A DNA stretch of 40,242 bases from Bacillota bacterium (GCA_019420525.1 JAHZHA010000025.1:1-40242); one strand, 5' to 3'; counted from the stretch's first letter, positions 7,542-16,728 are shown. Program-made: numbers and translations. The notes: a model not told the origin generated them from the letters alone.

Positions 7542-8015
7542 ATGAAAATCAAATGGATTACTCTTATATTGAATCTCATGGTTCCTCTCATCACAGGTGG
7601 AATTTCCGGATTTCTGACGCGGAACGCCATGAAGGATTACGGGCAGCTGAATCAGCCGCCTCTGTCTCCCCCTTCCTCCGTCTTTCCCGTCGTCTGGACA
7701 GCTCTTTTTCTTCTTATGGGAGTCTCGGCTTATCTGGTGACAGTAAAACGCTCCTCCGGGCTGAAAAACTTCGATCTCCCCGGAATTTACTGGTTTCAGC
7801 TGGCGGTGAATTTCATCTGGCCGCTGATATTCTTTAATCTCGCAGCCTATTCTCTGGCGTTCATCTGGCTGCTGCTCCTCATCGTACTGGTAATCCGGAT
7901 GATCATGGAATTCAGCAGAATTTCCCCCGCATCCGGCCGGCTTCAGCTGCCTTACCTCATCACGCTCGTCTTCGCCGGATATTTAAATGCCGGTATCTGG
8001 TTTCTCAACCGATAA
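7542..8015 (+). CDS. tspO: TspO/MBR family membrane protein (tryptophan-rich sensory protein)
   Basis: TspO proteins are five-helix membrane proteins that bind tetrapyrroles and have been linked to porphyrin handling and stress signalling. The 157-residue product has five hydrophobic segments and the family signature QPPLSPPSSVFPVVWTALF followed by LLMGVSAYLV; the later LAVNFIWPLIFF segment matches the conserved helix 3-4 region. Length is typical. AAAGGAG precedes the ATG. There are no tetrapyrrole genes beside it, so the physiological ligand is open. Confidence 0.9.
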   Translation: MKIKWITLILNLMVPLITGGISGFLTRNAMKDYGQLNQPPLSPPSSVFPVVWTALFLLMGVSAYLVTVKRSSGLKNFDLPGIYWFQLAVNFIWPLIFFNLAAYSLAFIWLLLLIVLVIRMIMEFSRISPASGRLQLPYLITLVFAGYLNAGIWFLNR

Positions 8016-8111
8016 AAGACAAAGCTGCAAAATAATAGCCGGACCTGAAGTGACAGAAGCGCCGGCTCATCGATTCCGGTTCTCCGGAAAATGAAAGAAA
8101 TATCTTCATAC

Positions 8112-8591
8112 TCATTTATGATACGGCTCATTCCGGCTGATTTTGAATGCCCTGTAAATCTGCTCCAGCAGTATCACCCGCATCATCTGATGAGGAAACG
8201 TCATCGCTGAAAAAGACAGCCTGAAATCAGCCCTTTTCCGTACGGCTTCTGAAAGCCCCAGTGATCCTCCAATGATGAAATCTACGGTACTCCGGCCTTC
8301 CAGAGCCAGATTCTCTATCTTTTCAGACAGCTGTTCCGACGACAGCTGTTTTCCTTTTACATCCAGAGCGATGACATAAGAATCTGCTGACAGAGATCTG
8401 AGTATACTTTCTCCTTCAACGGTCTTTACCTGCTCTTCTTCCGCCGGCGAAGCATGGTCCGGAAGTCTCGCTTCCTTCAGTTCCACAATCTCCATCCTGC
8501 AGTAACGGCTCAGACGCTTTAAATATTCCGTCACAGCATCTGTCCAGTATCTTTCTTTCAGCTTTCCCACACATACGATATTGATGTTCAA
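8112..8591 (-). CDS. rlmH: 23S rRNA (pseudouridine1915-N3)-methyltransferase
   Basis: RlmH is a SPOUT methyltransferase that methylates pseudouridine 1915 in helix 69 of 23S rRNA on the assembled 70S ribosome. The product is exactly the typical 159 residues, starts MNINIVCVGKLKERYW, and has the SAM-knot motifs FIIGGSLGLSEAV and LSFSAMTFPHQMMRVILLEQIYRA, ending EPYHK as the family does. It commonly lies near the origin and walJ/htrA in Firmicutes, as here. It converges with tspO and diverges from the gene at 8838. Confidence 0.97.
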   Translation of the reverse strand: MNINIVCVGKLKERYWTDAVTEYLKRLSRYCRMEIVELKEARLPDHASPAEEEQVKTVEGESILRSLSADSYVIALDVKGKQLSSEQLSEKIENLALEGRSTVDFIIGGSLGLSEAVRKRADFRLSFSAMTFPHQMMRVILLEQIYRAFKISRNEPYHK

Positions 8592-8837
8592 AGAATCGCC
8601 TTCCTTTCCCGCGTCTGTTTGCTTATTATTCCCGGAATATGCAGATATCCATATTTTAAATCACCGACATGCATCTGTAAACTTCAATTCCCGTTTGCAG
8701 ACGGCTGCAGATTGTGATAACGTTTATATGTATACTGTATATAATTTATTTCGGCGGAAAGAAGAAATACATCGGAACCGCTGTGCTTCAGTGAAGACAT
8801 ATTCCGGAAATAAACTCTTCCGGAAAGGAGGAAAATC

Positions 8838-9347
8838 ATGAAAAAGCCTGTGATCGGAAAAAATGTATATATTGCGGAGGGTGCTGTCGTTCGGGGTGAC
8901 GTAACTCTGGGCGAAGAATCCAACGTATGGTTCAACGCCGTCATCCGCGCTGACAGGGAACCTGTTATCATCGGCAAAGGTACGAATATTCAGGACAATA
9001 GTGTAGTCCACGTGGAGACGGGTGCTGGTGTCGTCATCGGCGATAATGTTACCGTCGGCCACAATGCTGTCGTTCACGGATGCACGGTGGGCGACAACTC
9101 ACTGATCGGCATGAATGCGGTCATCATGAACCATGCGGTCATCGGAAAGAACTGTATCATCGGAGCCTGTGCCCTCGTAACGCAGAATACCGTCATCCCT
9201 GACGGAACTCTGGCGATGGGCTGCCCCGCCACTGTGGTACGCCAGCTGACACCGGAAGAGATAGCCTCTAATCTCGACAACGCCCGCCACTATGTGGAAG
9301 AAGCTTCGGAATACAAAAAAGAAGACGAAACCGACACTGAAAAATAA
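8838..9347 (+). CDS. Gamma-carbonic-anhydrase-like hexapeptide-repeat protein (YrdA/CaiE type)
   Basis: The product is a left-handed beta-helix trimer protein of 169 residues built from hexapeptide repeats such as VVIGDN, VTVGHN and AVIGKN. The zinc-binding positions of gamma carbonic anhydrases are present: His58, His75 and His80, with the Arg38 and Asp40 pair upstream (VIRADRE). Members of this YrdA/PaaY-like group are often annotated as carbonic anhydrase but few have proven activity, so reversible CO2 hydration is a family-based guess. A strong AAAGGAGG precedes the ATG. The C-terminus is a charged, probably flexible tail. The gene converges with htrA. Confidence 0.88.
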   Translation: MKKPVIGKNVYIAEGAVVRGDVTLGEESNVWFNAVIRADREPVIIGKGTNIQDNSVVHVETGAGVVIGDNVTVGHNAVVHGCTVGDNSLIGMNAVIMNHAVIGKNCIIGACALVTQNTVIPDGTLAMGCPATVVRQLTPEEIASNLDNARHYVEEASEYKKEDETDTEK

Positions 9348-9358
9348 CAGCAAAAACA

Positions 9359-9394
9359 GAGAAAAGGAGTATCCCGCAGGATGCTCCTTTTCTC
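9359..9394. terminator. Terminator shared by convergent genes
   Basis: A 16-bp stem (9359-9374 and 9379-9394) with one T-G wobble and loop CGCA lies between the 8838 gene and htrA. On the minus strand it is followed by TGTTTTTG and on the plus strand by ATCTTT, so it can serve both, better on the minus strand. Confidence 0.85.
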
Positions 9395-9440
9395 ATCTTT
9401 ACAATATCCGCACTTTTCACCGGAAATGTCTTCTTCTATT

Positions 9441-11096
9441 TTAATTTCCGAAAAATCCGCCGAACAGATCACCGTATGTGCTTCCGCCGTAGCTTCCCGA
9501 TCCGTCCTGCTGACCTCCGTAATAATCACCGGAACTGCCGCTTCCGTAGGATCCTGAAGTTCCCGAACTCTTATACTGCATCGTAGATGCCTGACTCTGA
9601 GCCTGCAGAGTGAGTTCCAGCGTCATATCTTGTTTATTCCGCTCGACAGTAACCGTAATCTTATCTCCCGGCCTGTAGTGAACCAGTTTCTTTTTAAGAT
9701 CGCTCATATTCTCCACTGCCTCACCATCGATCGCCGTGATGACATCGCCTTCCTTCATTCCAGCTGCCGCTGCAGGAGAGTCTGTATAAATCTGTACTAC
9801 GGCAACACCTGTTTCCGTCTTGAAGTCAGTTTCATACTGTGCCATAGCGTCCTCAACACTCATTCCCGAAATGCCGAGATAGACCGATTCGTAGGTTCCG
9901 TTTTCCTTTACTTCTTCTATGACCGGCAGAGCGGTATTGATCGGAATGGCGAATCCCAGACCCTCGGCTGAACTTGCTTTCGCCGTGTTGATGCCGATGA
10001 CCTCGCCTGAACTGTTGATCAGAGGACCGCCGCTGTTTCCGGAGTTAATCGAAGCGTCTGTCTGTATGAGGCCCTGCATCGTATTCGTGCTCTCGCCATC
10101 TGTCGTAGTAATCGTTCTGTCGAGACCGCTGATGATTCCCTGAGTAACGCTTCGTTCAAAATCCTGTCCCAGAGGATTTCCGATAGCTATGGCATAATCT
10201 CCGATTTTCACATCATCGGAATCTCCCAGATCTACGGCCTGCAGGTTTTTGGCGTCAATCTTGACGATGGCCAGATCCAGAGAAGAATCACTCCACAGAA
10301 CGGTACCCGTATATGTCGATCCGTCATACAGATCCACCGTGATATCAGAGGTTTCTCCGTTGTCCACCACATGAGAATTAGTGAGAATATATCCGTTTTC
10401 ATCCACGATAAATCCTGTACCGGAGCCCTCTACCGTTCCCTGTTGAACTCCGAAAAGCGACTGCCGGTATTCCATGGATACCGTACTGATCCCCACCACG
10501 GAAGGCATCACTTTTTCCGCGATCACAGAAGCCGCATCCATGCTGCTTTCGCTGGAATCGATGGAAATCTTACTCGAAGAAGTGGTCCCACCCTGCGGTC
10601 CGAAGAGGTTTGCTCCCAGCGCGCCGCCTCCGACACCTGCGGCAAAACACAGCACTACGATCAGTACACATGCGATACCTCTTTTGGCTGAGGTACTCAG
10701 CGGTTTTCTTGTTTTTTTCCGATGCTTCTTCTCTTTCGGCTCTTCCGGACCGGAATCCGTTTCTCTGCCGGAGTCATTTACTCCAAACGACCGGAAAAAT
10801 TCAGCCTCTTCTTCCGACAGGCCCGATCCCGTATATCCGTTTTCCTGATTTTTTCTGTCGTACTCAGATCCTCCGGAAAAAGTTGTGTCTCCTGTATTCC
10901 ATGCGGAAGCGCCCTGAGGTCTCCTGATCTCTTCTCTGACACCTGCAGCCCGGCTGTAATCCACACCGGCCTCTCCGCCCGGAATCTCACGTTTTTCATT
11001 TTCTTTTCCGCTGTTCTCCGACGGCTGTACCGCATCTCCAGTACCGGGAACACTTTCTCCACCGTTGCCCGGTGTGTTCCATTTTTCTCTGTCCAT
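9441..11096 (-). CDS. htrA: HtrA/DegP-like membrane-anchored serine protease with PDZ domain
   Basis: HtrA degrades or refolds misfolded exported proteins at the outer face of the membrane. The 551-residue product has an acidic, disordered cytoplasmic N-terminus (1-120), a basic patch and one membrane helix (about 140-161). The trypsin-like domain contains His242 (LTNSHVV), Asp274 (SSLDLAIVKI) and Ser355 (NSGNSGGPL). One PDZ domain spans about 405-505 (VYLGISG, SPAAAAGMKEGDVI). The C-terminal tail of about 40 residues is rich in Gly, Ser and Tyr, which is less common for the family. The ATG follows GGGGAGG by 7 bases. It is the last gene of the yycH-yycI-walJ-htrA cluster, 25 bases behind walJ. 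Confidence 0.94.
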   Translation of the reverse strand: MDREKWNTPGNGGESVPGTGDAVQPSENSGKENEKREIPGGEAGVDYSRAAGVREEIRRPQGASAWNTGDTTFSGGSEYDRKNQENGYTGSGLSEEEAEFFRSFGVNDSGRETDSGPEEPKEKKHRKKTRKPLSTSAKRGIACVLIVVLCFAAGVGGGALGANLFGPQGGTTSSSKISIDSSESSMDAASVIAEKVMPSVVGISTVSMEYRQSLFGVQQGTVEGSGTGFIVDENGYILTNSHVVDNGETSDITVDLYDGSTYTGTVLWSDSSLDLAIVKIDAKNLQAVDLGDSDDVKIGDYAIAIGNPLGQDFERSVTQGIISGLDRTITTTDGESTNTMQGLIQTDASINSGNSGGPLINSSGEVIGINTAKASSAEGLGFAIPINTALPVIEEVKENGTYESVYLGISGMSVEDAMAQYETDFKTETGVAVVQIYTDSPAAAAGMKEGDVITAIDGEAVENMSDLKKKLVHYRPGDKITVTVERNKQDMTLELTLQAQSQASTMQYKSSGTSGSYGSGSSGDYYGGQQDGSGSYGGSTYGDLFGGFFGN

Positions 11097-11121
11097 ACCT
11101 GAACCTCCCCATTTTTTCTTT

Positions 11122-11919
11122 TCATAATTCGGTAAATCCGCTGAGGCCGTCCCTTCTCAGTACTTCCAGCCTCATGTGCTTTCCCGGATAAAACCGGTGC
11201 TCCTCAAGAATATTCATCACTGTCTGCAGTGCCAGCTGCGGAAAGTTATTTTCTCTGCTGAGATGTGCGAGAAGTATCGTGCGGTACCTGTCATCGCAAG
11301 TCATGGCATCCGACAGAACTTCACCCGCCGTCTCATTGGAGAGATGACCGCTGTCTCCCAGAATTCTGAGTTTCAGCCGGTACGGGTAGGAACCCGCTTT
11401 CAGCATATTTACCTCGTGATTGGCTTCGATGACGATGAGATCTGACACCGTCAGTTCAGACATCACACGCTGAGGAACGTATCCCGTATCGGTGAGCACC
11501 GTGATCCTGGAATCTCCGGATGTGACAGTATAACACACGGGATGTGCTGCATCATGAGATATGTCCATGGCCTTGATCTCCATATCGCCAATCTGTATGA
11601 TTTGTTCTATTTCCAGAGAGTGGATCTGTTCGCTGTTATGTACGATGTTCCGAAGACAGCTGCATGTCTCCCTGCTGGCATAGACGTTCCACTGGGGATT
11701 CTGTCTGGTGAGAACTTTCAGGCCCTTCACATGATCGCTGTGCTCATGCGTGATGAAAATGCCTGAAATTTCCGACCGCTGAGTACCCGTTTCTTCGAGA
11801 GCAGCATGGATTCTTTTCGTGCTGATTCCCGCGTCTATGAGTATGGCCGACTCTCTGCTTTTTATTAGATAGCAGTTACCACTGCTTCCGCTCGCAAAAG
11901 AGCAAAAGCTTAGATTCAT
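11122..11919 (-). CDS. walJ: Metallo-beta-lactamase-fold hydrolase WalJ (YycJ/VicX)
   Basis: WalJ is a cytoplasmic MBL-fold protein encoded in WalRK operons and linked to cell-wall and DNA-repair phenotypes; a 5' exonuclease activity has been reported for the Bacillus family. The 265-residue product begins with the typical LSFCSFASGSSGNCYLI, has the dimetal motif FITHEHSDHVKG, the DISHDAAHPVCY segment, and late LAHLSRENN. Length matches the family. It is preceded by AGGAG 9 bases before the ATG and by a small GGAGGA/TCCTCC hairpin at 11937-11953 that could influence translation. It is separated by 88 bases from yycI. Confidence 0.94.
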   Translation of the reverse strand: MNLSFCSFASGSSGNCYLIKSRESAILIDAGISTKRIHAALEETGTQRSEISGIFITHEHSDHVKGLKVLTRQNPQWNVYASRETCSCLRNIVHNSEQIHSLEIEQIIQIGDMEIKAMDISHDAAHPVCYTVTSGDSRITVLTDTGYVPQRVMSELTVSDLIVIEANHEVNMLKAGSYPYRLKLRILGDSGHLSNETAGEVLSDAMTCDDRYRTILLAHLSRENNFPQLALQTVMNILEEHRFYPGKHMRLEVLRRDGLSGFTEL

Positions 11920-12007
11920 TTGAATAGCTCCTATCCGGAGGATTTCTTCCTCCTGGCATTATTTATACACTCATTATGTGACAAGTTTATGAAGCGGCTG
12001 TGATGTA

Positions 12008-12814
12008 TTATTGCTCAAACGCGGAAATATATCTGATTCTGCCGCCGTTATACTCGATGCGCCACGCCGGAAACGCCGTATCATACAGTACATTTGCACC
12101 GACGCTTTCCTTATCCACATAATATACAAGACAAATACTTTCCACGCTCACAGTCTGATCGACTGGCAGAGCATTCTCTGATTCATCGTCCGGAGATTCG
12201 GCTCCATTCCTGCGTTCTTCATTGACGATATCGATGAAACTCAGCAGCGCAGTCACAGGCTCCGTGATGGAAAGCTTTGCGGCCCCTTCCTCCACCGGTT
12301 CCACCCACTGCTGGCGAAAATCCGTAATGATCCCGTCTGTAAAAATCACATCCATATAGCATTCTTCGAGGGGAATTCCATCGTAACTGTTTTCAAAATG
12401 AACGACAGCTATTCCTTCCTCCTCCGTAAATTCCGCAGTTACGCCTCCTGACGGCAACAGACCGCAGTCATCCAGAAAACCGGCGGCAGCCGCTTCGTAC
12501 GCTTCTTTGCTTTCCGGTTTTCCGGAACTGCTCTCCTTATCTGCTGCCTGGATTTCTTCTATGGCTCTTTCCACCGTATTGCTGTCATATTTTTCATACC
12601 GCACGGTCAGAGCCGGTATCTTTCCTGGTTTTTCCGGTATTTCGCATTCGAGTTCAATCCGATTTTCGGAGAGTTTATCGATGGTATAGCTGCGGAGTTC
12701 CGAATTGTTTGCTTTCGCATGTCCATACCGCAGTCCGTATACGGCGATCAGGAATATATTTGTAACCACCAGAACCGCCAGAATAATATTTTTTGCCCGG
12801 CCCCAGTCCATCAT
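12008..12814 (-). CDS. yycI: YycI-like regulator of the WalRK two-component system
   Basis: YycI is an extracytoplasmic protein with one membrane helix that, with YycH, modulates the WalK sensor kinase. The 268-residue product begins MMDWGRAKNIILAVLVVTN, the characteristic start of the family, with a single membrane segment at about 8-28 followed by a large outside domain. The C-terminal FPAWRIEYNGGRIRYISAF matches the YycI end. Its start overlaps the yycH stop in an ATGA arrangement with GGAGG upstream, indicating translational coupling. No walK or walR lies in the window, so its partner must be encoded elsewhere if it is functional. Confidence 0.87.
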   Translation of the reverse strand: MMDWGRAKNIILAVLVVTNIFLIAVYGLRYGHAKANNSELRSYTIDKLSENRIELECEIPEKPGKIPALTVRYEKYDSNTVERAIEEIQAADKESSSGKPESKEAYEAAAAGFLDDCGLLPSGGVTAEFTEEEGIAVVHFENSYDGIPLEECYMDVIFTDGIITDFRQQWVEPVEEGAAKLSITEPVTALLSFIDIVNEERRNGAESPDDESENALPVDQTVSVESICLVYYVDKESVGANVLYDTAFPAWRIEYNGGRIRYISAFEQ

Positions 12815-14274
12815 TTCACCTCCGCGCTGATATATCCCAGCAGCTCGCCCGTTCCGGGATCAAACCAAAAACACGAGCCTCCCGAGACGGTTATAAGCCA
12901 AACGGGTTTTATCGCCAGAGAATCGTTCTGTTTATCCCGGATAAAGCAGAATTTTATGCTTTCCACTCTGACGGCCATCTCCTCAAATGTGGACGTACCG
13001 ATCACTTCTCCTATTTTCGCATAATTGGCGGTTAGAATATTGACAGGCTCCACGGAATCCCATACTTCTTTTTCTTCCTGTCTCTCCTCCGACAGGACCA
13101 CAACATCTCTTTGGTAAGACGTAATCTGATCTCCGAATACGTCTGCCGATATAATGTCTCCTTCGCTGTATTCGATGGTCACGCCGTCCTTTTTCATTCC
13201 GAAAACAAAATGATATCCGCTGTTTTGTGAATTTGTGATTGGATAAGCCATTTTCAGATAAGGCTGGCATCCATTCCGGTATAAGCTTTCCCATTTTCCA
13301 TGAGTGCTCACGTATTCCACAGCATTTTCCAGGGAATCGTAAAATCCCAGCTGTCGATATATGGATGGATCAAATGTTTCACTGTAGCGCATCGTTCCGT
13401 TTCCTTCCATGATAAGGGACTGGCTGCTGCCGTACATATAAAGCAATGATCCCTTATTTTCCGTAATTTTCCTCACAAAATCAAGACCGGATGCAAAAAA
13501 ACCGGCAGCGATTTTATTCGCCTGTGCCTGATCGCTGATCGAAAACTCTTTTGTTCCCTTCATCTCTGTGAGATCGGATGACATGGAAAGAGGCATCAGA
13601 GCATCGTTCTCCACGCCTACGATATCAGCGATGTAATAATATGGGATATAATCGCTTTCTTCCATAGATGTTATAAATGCAGAAACCTCTTCTCCCAGTT
13701 CAGCCGCAACACTTTCATCACTGACGGTGATCCGGTAATAAATATCGGTATTACGGTCACGTATCAGAAGATTTTCCGAACTCACCGGCGAAAATCCGAT
13801 GCTGGTCATACTTCCAAGATCGTTTAAATTTGCCGTGCAAGAGATATCATTTTCTTCAAAAAATTCTTCCGCAGGAATGGAATAATCAAAGCGCATGATC
13901 ACAGATGCATATGACATGACCTCTTCATACTGGTCCGCCTGGATCTGCTCCGCATAGGAAGCGCTGCTTAAATATCTGTCGGTCAGTTCCATTATTTTAT
14001 CCGTCACGGTGCCTTTTCCATAACTTTCTTCTCCCGTTTTTACCGTATAAGTGTCCGAGCCGAAACTGAAGAGAATATTTTTGGGCTGAATCAGATCATG
14101 CGTTTCCGGGACATACAGATCAGCATCTTTTTCTGCGATGTTAATAGGTGACAGATCCCGGAGAGAAATGTCTTTCCAAAAAAAAGACAAAAGCAGCACT
14201 GTCGTCAGAAACAATACTACTATCAGAATATTCTTTATTCGCTCTATTAGAATTTTTTTCTTATCATTTATCAT
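12811..14274 (-). CDS. yycH: YycH-like regulator of the WalRK two-component system
   Basis: YycH is a membrane-anchored extracytoplasmic regulator of WalK. The 487-residue product has a basic N-terminus, one membrane helix at about 14-32 and a long outside region with the DLYVPETHDLIQPKNILFSF segment typical for the start of the YycH domain, and a C-terminal part ending WFDPGTGELLGYISAEVK. Sequence conservation in the family is low, so the call rests on topology, these motifs and position directly before yycI. The ribosome site is modest (GAGGGG 9-10 bases before the ATG). In most Bacillota the gene directly before it is walK; here there is a terminator and an unrelated secreted protein. Confidence 0.85.
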   Translation of the reverse strand: MINDKKKILIERIKNILIVVLFLTTVLLLSFFWKDISLRDLSPINIAEKDADLYVPETHDLIQPKNILFSFGSDTYTVKTGEESYGKGTVTDKIMELTDRYLSSASYAEQIQADQYEEVMSYASVIMRFDYSIPAEEFFEENDISCTANLNDLGSMTSIGFSPVSSENLLIRDRNTDIYYRITVSDESVAAELGEEVSAFITSMEESDYIPYYYIADIVGVENDALMPLSMSSDLTEMKGTKEFSISDQAQANKIAAGFFASGLDFVRKITENKGSLLYMYGSSQSLIMEGNGTMRYSETFDPSIYRQLGFYDSLENAVEYVSTHGKWESLYRNGCQPYLKMAYPITNSQNSGYHFVFGMKKDGVTIEYSEGDIISADVFGDQITSYQRDVVVLSEERQEEKEVWDSVEPVNILTANYAKIGEVIGTSTFEEMAVRVESIKFCFIRDKQNDSLAIKPVWLITVSGGSCFWFDPGTGELLGYISAEVK

Positions 14275-14297
14275 GGCGGCATGCCCCTCTGTCTATG

Positions 14298-14331
14298 AAA
14301 AAGAGGCTGTTGCAAAATAATTTGTACAGCC
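14298..14331 (-). terminator. Rho-independent terminator upstream of yycH
   Basis: On the minus strand GGCTGT and ACAGCC (14331-14326 and 14310-14305) pair, extended inside by an imperfect CAAA/TTTG stem, followed by TCTTTTT. It ends the transcript of the secreted-protein gene 14421-14900, so yycH probably needs its own promoter or readthrough. Confidence 0.65.
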
Positions 14332-14420
14332 CCTTTGTCGTCTTTTTTATTTAATCTGTAATCCTATATCCCTTTATCATCTGTCTGCGCAGCTCTGTCC
14401 ACTGCTGCCTCATCATCTGT

Positions 14421-14900
14421 TTACCCGAGCAGTCTTTTCAGAAGCGATGCCCAGAATGAAGTCGATGAATTCTGCGAGTTGAAGACGTCAACTTTGACGG
14501 TGCTTGACGATTGCTTCTGAACTTTAACATAAATTTCGCTGGCATAGATCGCTTTTCCGGCCGAATTCAGCGTCGAAATATTGATACAATAGACGCCCGG
14601 GCTGAGACCTGTCAGCTGCCTGGTATAGTAGCTCAGCGATTTTGACGAAGAATACTTCTCCGACTTTATCAGCGCATGCGACGAATCAGACTCTTTGTAC
14701 AGAGACATTTTTATCGTGCGCGGTGCAGTCATTTTGACTGATACCAACACTTTTCCGGTCTTCATCACAGCATCCTGAGTAGGACTGACAATGGTAATAT
14801 ACGGATCCCGGTAAAGCGAGGTTCCCGCAAATGCCGGCACAGTGTTTACGATCAGACAGAGTATGACAGCTAAAGCTATAAAGACTTTCCTTTTGCTCAC
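14421..14900 (-). CDS. Small secreted protein of unknown function
   Basis: I do not recognise this 159-residue protein. It has a clear Sec signal peptide (KVFIALAVILCLIVNTVPAFAG) with a probable cleavage after AFA. The mature part looks like one immunoglobulin-like beta-sandwich: ITIVSPTQDAVMKTGKVLVSV, then TIKMSLYKE, LSPGVYCINISTLNSAGKAIYASEIYVKV. The tail is rich in Ser and Thr with a short amphipathic end (WASLLKRLLG). The start is GTG at 14900, 8 bases after AGGAG. It is a single gene with its own terminator and lies where walK would usually be found. A cell-surface or matrix role is only a guess from the fold-like pattern. Confidence 0.75.
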   Translation of the reverse strand: MSKRKVFIALAVILCLIVNTVPAFAGTSLYRDPYITIVSPTQDAVMKTGKVLVSVKMTAPRTIKMSLYKESDSSHALIKSEKYSSSKSLSYYTRQLTGLSPGVYCINISTLNSAGKAIYASEIYVKVQKQSSSTVKVDVFNSQNSSTSFWASLLKRLLG

Positions 14901-15154
14901 TGCCGCAGCTCCTTTCTGAAACCGATGAATAAGAATTAGGTATCCTGCACGGTGTCCTGCAGTCGCAAATTTCTTATAATGCCACTAATATACATTCTTA
15001 GTATAGTCTTTCCATGTTACAAAATGATTACAGATGATTTAATCTATATTTACAGAGTCTGTCGTACAAATTATCTTTTCTTCCTGTTTCTGCTAAACTA
15101 TAATATTATTTAATAAGATCACAAGAAGATGGAAGTCACAGGGGGATATATTCG

Positions 15155-15703
15155 ATGGCAATTTTGAGAATATACACAGACGGCGCTTGCTCCGGAAATC
15201 AACATGAAAACAATGTCGGCGGCTGGGGCGCTGTGCTGGAATACGGCCATGCACAAAAAGAACTGTGGGGCGGTGAGCGCAACACTACAAACAATCGTAT
15301 GGAGATGACTGCTCTTATCGAGGCACTCTCAGCCCTCAAAAAAACGGATCAGGAAATCGAGGTCTTCTCTGACAGCTCTTATCTCATGGACTGTTTCCGA
15401 AAAAGATGGTATGTCGCTTGGGAAAAGAACGGTTGGAAAACATCAAAAAAAACCCCTGTAGAAAACCGAGAATTGTGGCAGAAGCTCCTCTCTCTGACCG
15501 ATCAGCACGACATCTGCTTTTACCGTGTCAAAGGACATGTCAATCCGGACCATCCCAATACCGACACCGAAAAACTGTACCGTAAATTCGTGGAATGGAA
15601 CGGAGAACATTTCACTTATGAGGATTTTATCTATATAACAAAAATGAATAACCGCGCTGATGAACTGGCCAACAGGGGAATGGATCCTCTTAAAACAAAA
15701 TAG
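15155..15703 (+). CDS. rnhA: Ribonuclease HI
   Basis: RNase HI cleaves RNA in RNA-DNA hybrids, removing primers and R-loops. The 182-residue product has all four catalytic acids: Asp9 (YTDGACSGN), Glu50 (NNRMEM), Asp73 (FSDSSY) and Asp169 (NNRADELANRG), plus His128 (VKGH). The handle region WYVAWEKNGWKTSKKTPVENRELW is present. Between His128 and Asp169 there is an insertion of about 25 residues compared with the Escherichia coli enzyme, which makes it longer than the usual 155; such insertions occur in clostridial members. A GGGGG run about 12 bases upstream serves as a weak ribosome site. It is followed 64 bases later by the patatin gene on the same strand. Confidence 0.93.
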   Translation: MAILRIYTDGACSGNQHENNVGGWGAVLEYGHAQKELWGGERNTTNNRMEMTALIEALSALKKTDQEIEVFSDSSYLMDCFRKRWYVAWEKNGWKTSKKTPVENRELWQKLLSLTDQHDICFYRVKGHVNPDHPNTDTEKLYRKFVEWNGEHFTYEDFIYITKMNNRADELANRGMDPLKTK

Positions 15704-15767
15704 TGCAGCGTTCTGTTTTTACTTTTTTCTGTATGAATCGAATGAGCAGAAAGGACGGTATCTTATC

Positions 15768-16619
15768 ATGTACAAATCGGGACTCATTCTGGAAGGCGGA
15801 GGAATGCGGGGAACTTACACCACCGGCGTTCTGGATTTTTTTATGGACAAAAATCTCTATTTCAGTGATATTTATGGCGTTTCTGCGGGAGCATGCCACG
15901 CCTGCAGCTACGTTTCAGGTCAGAGAGGGCGTGCGTTTCACATTTTTGAAGAATATCTCGGAGACAAGCGTTACTGCAGTCTGAGAAATCTTCGTACGAC
16001 GGGAGATATCTTCGGAGCTGAAATGCTATACGATCTCATTCCGAATGTCTATGTACCTTTTGATTACGATGCTGCTGATCATTACGACGGCCGTCTTTTC
16101 GCCGTTGCGACTCACTGCGTCAGCGGAAAAGCGGAGTATTTTGAAATTTCTGATTTCCACTCCGATATGCTCAAAATCCGTGCCTCTGCTTCTCTTCCGC
16201 TCCTTTCCCGCAATGTCACCATAGACGGAGAGGATTATCTCGACGGCGGTATTTCAGATTCCATTCCTCTCGCGGAATCCATCCGGGCAGGAAATAGAAA
16301 AAATGTACTCATCCTCACCAGAGAAAAAGGTTACCGGAAGAAAAAATCGAAGTCAAGCCGTCTCGTGAGTAAAGTCTATAAAAAGAGCGCTCCCGGTCTT
16401 GCAGCTGCTCAGAAAATACGGCACGTCAATTATAATCTCTCTCTTGATCTGGCAGAGCGCGAAGCGGAAAAAGGAAATGCCTTTATTATCCGCCCGAGTA
16501 TCAGACCAGCGGTAGGACGCATCGAAAAAAATATCGATAAACTCCGTGATCTGTATGAACTCGGTTATACGGACGCTCAAATCTGCTATGATGCCTTGAT
16601 GACATTTCTGGAAAGTTGA
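15768..16619 (+). CDS. Patatin-like phospholipase
   Basis: Patatin-like enzymes are lipid acyl hydrolases using a Ser-Asp dyad. The 283-residue product has the oxyanion-hole motif GGGMRG at 10-15, the nucleophile motif GVSAG with Ser39, and Asp159 in LDGG. The second half is rich in Lys and Arg (EKGYRKKKSKSSR). It is similar in size and order to the bacterial YjjU/RssA-like group. The start at 15768 follows AAAGGA with 12-base spacing; the open frame extends upstream into the rnhA end but lacks a start with a good site. There is no signal peptide, so it acts inside the cell or at the inner membrane face. Its substrate is unknown. Confidence 0.9.
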   Translation: MYKSGLILEGGGMRGTYTTGVLDFFMDKNLYFSDIYGVSAGACHACSYVSGQRGRAFHIFEEYLGDKRYCSLRNLRTTGDIFGAEMLYDLIPNVYVPFDYDAADHYDGRLFAVATHCVSGKAEYFEISDFHSDMLKIRASASLPLLSRNVTIDGEDYLDGGISDSIPLAESIRAGNRKNVLILTREKGYRKKKSKSSRLVSKVYKKSAPGLAAAQKIRHVNYNLSLDLAEREAEKGNAFIIRPSIRPAVGRIEKNIDKLRDLYELGYTDAQICYDALMTFLES

Positions 16620-16728
16620 TGAAGATCGCTTTTATCGGTACGGAGATCCGGGGGCAATTTTTGCAGCATGAATATATCGAACTGCGAAATGTACGAATCA
16701 ACTTCATCTCCGGATTCCCGTATCTGTA

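Noticed and set aside
8016..8111. AGCCGG/CCGGCT inverted repeat between tspO and rlmH as a terminator
   Set aside because: The stem is only 6 bp with a long loop and no T-run on either side.
8581..8841. Plus-strand 86-residue frame between rlmH and the 8838 gene
   Set aside because: No ribosome site; it overlaps the rlmH start and ends at the start of the next gene, so it is most likely upstream leader sequence.
14298..14331. Hairpin near yycH considered as an insertion-sequence end
   Set aside because: No partner repeat or transposase nearby, and stem plus T-run on the minus strand fit a normal terminator.
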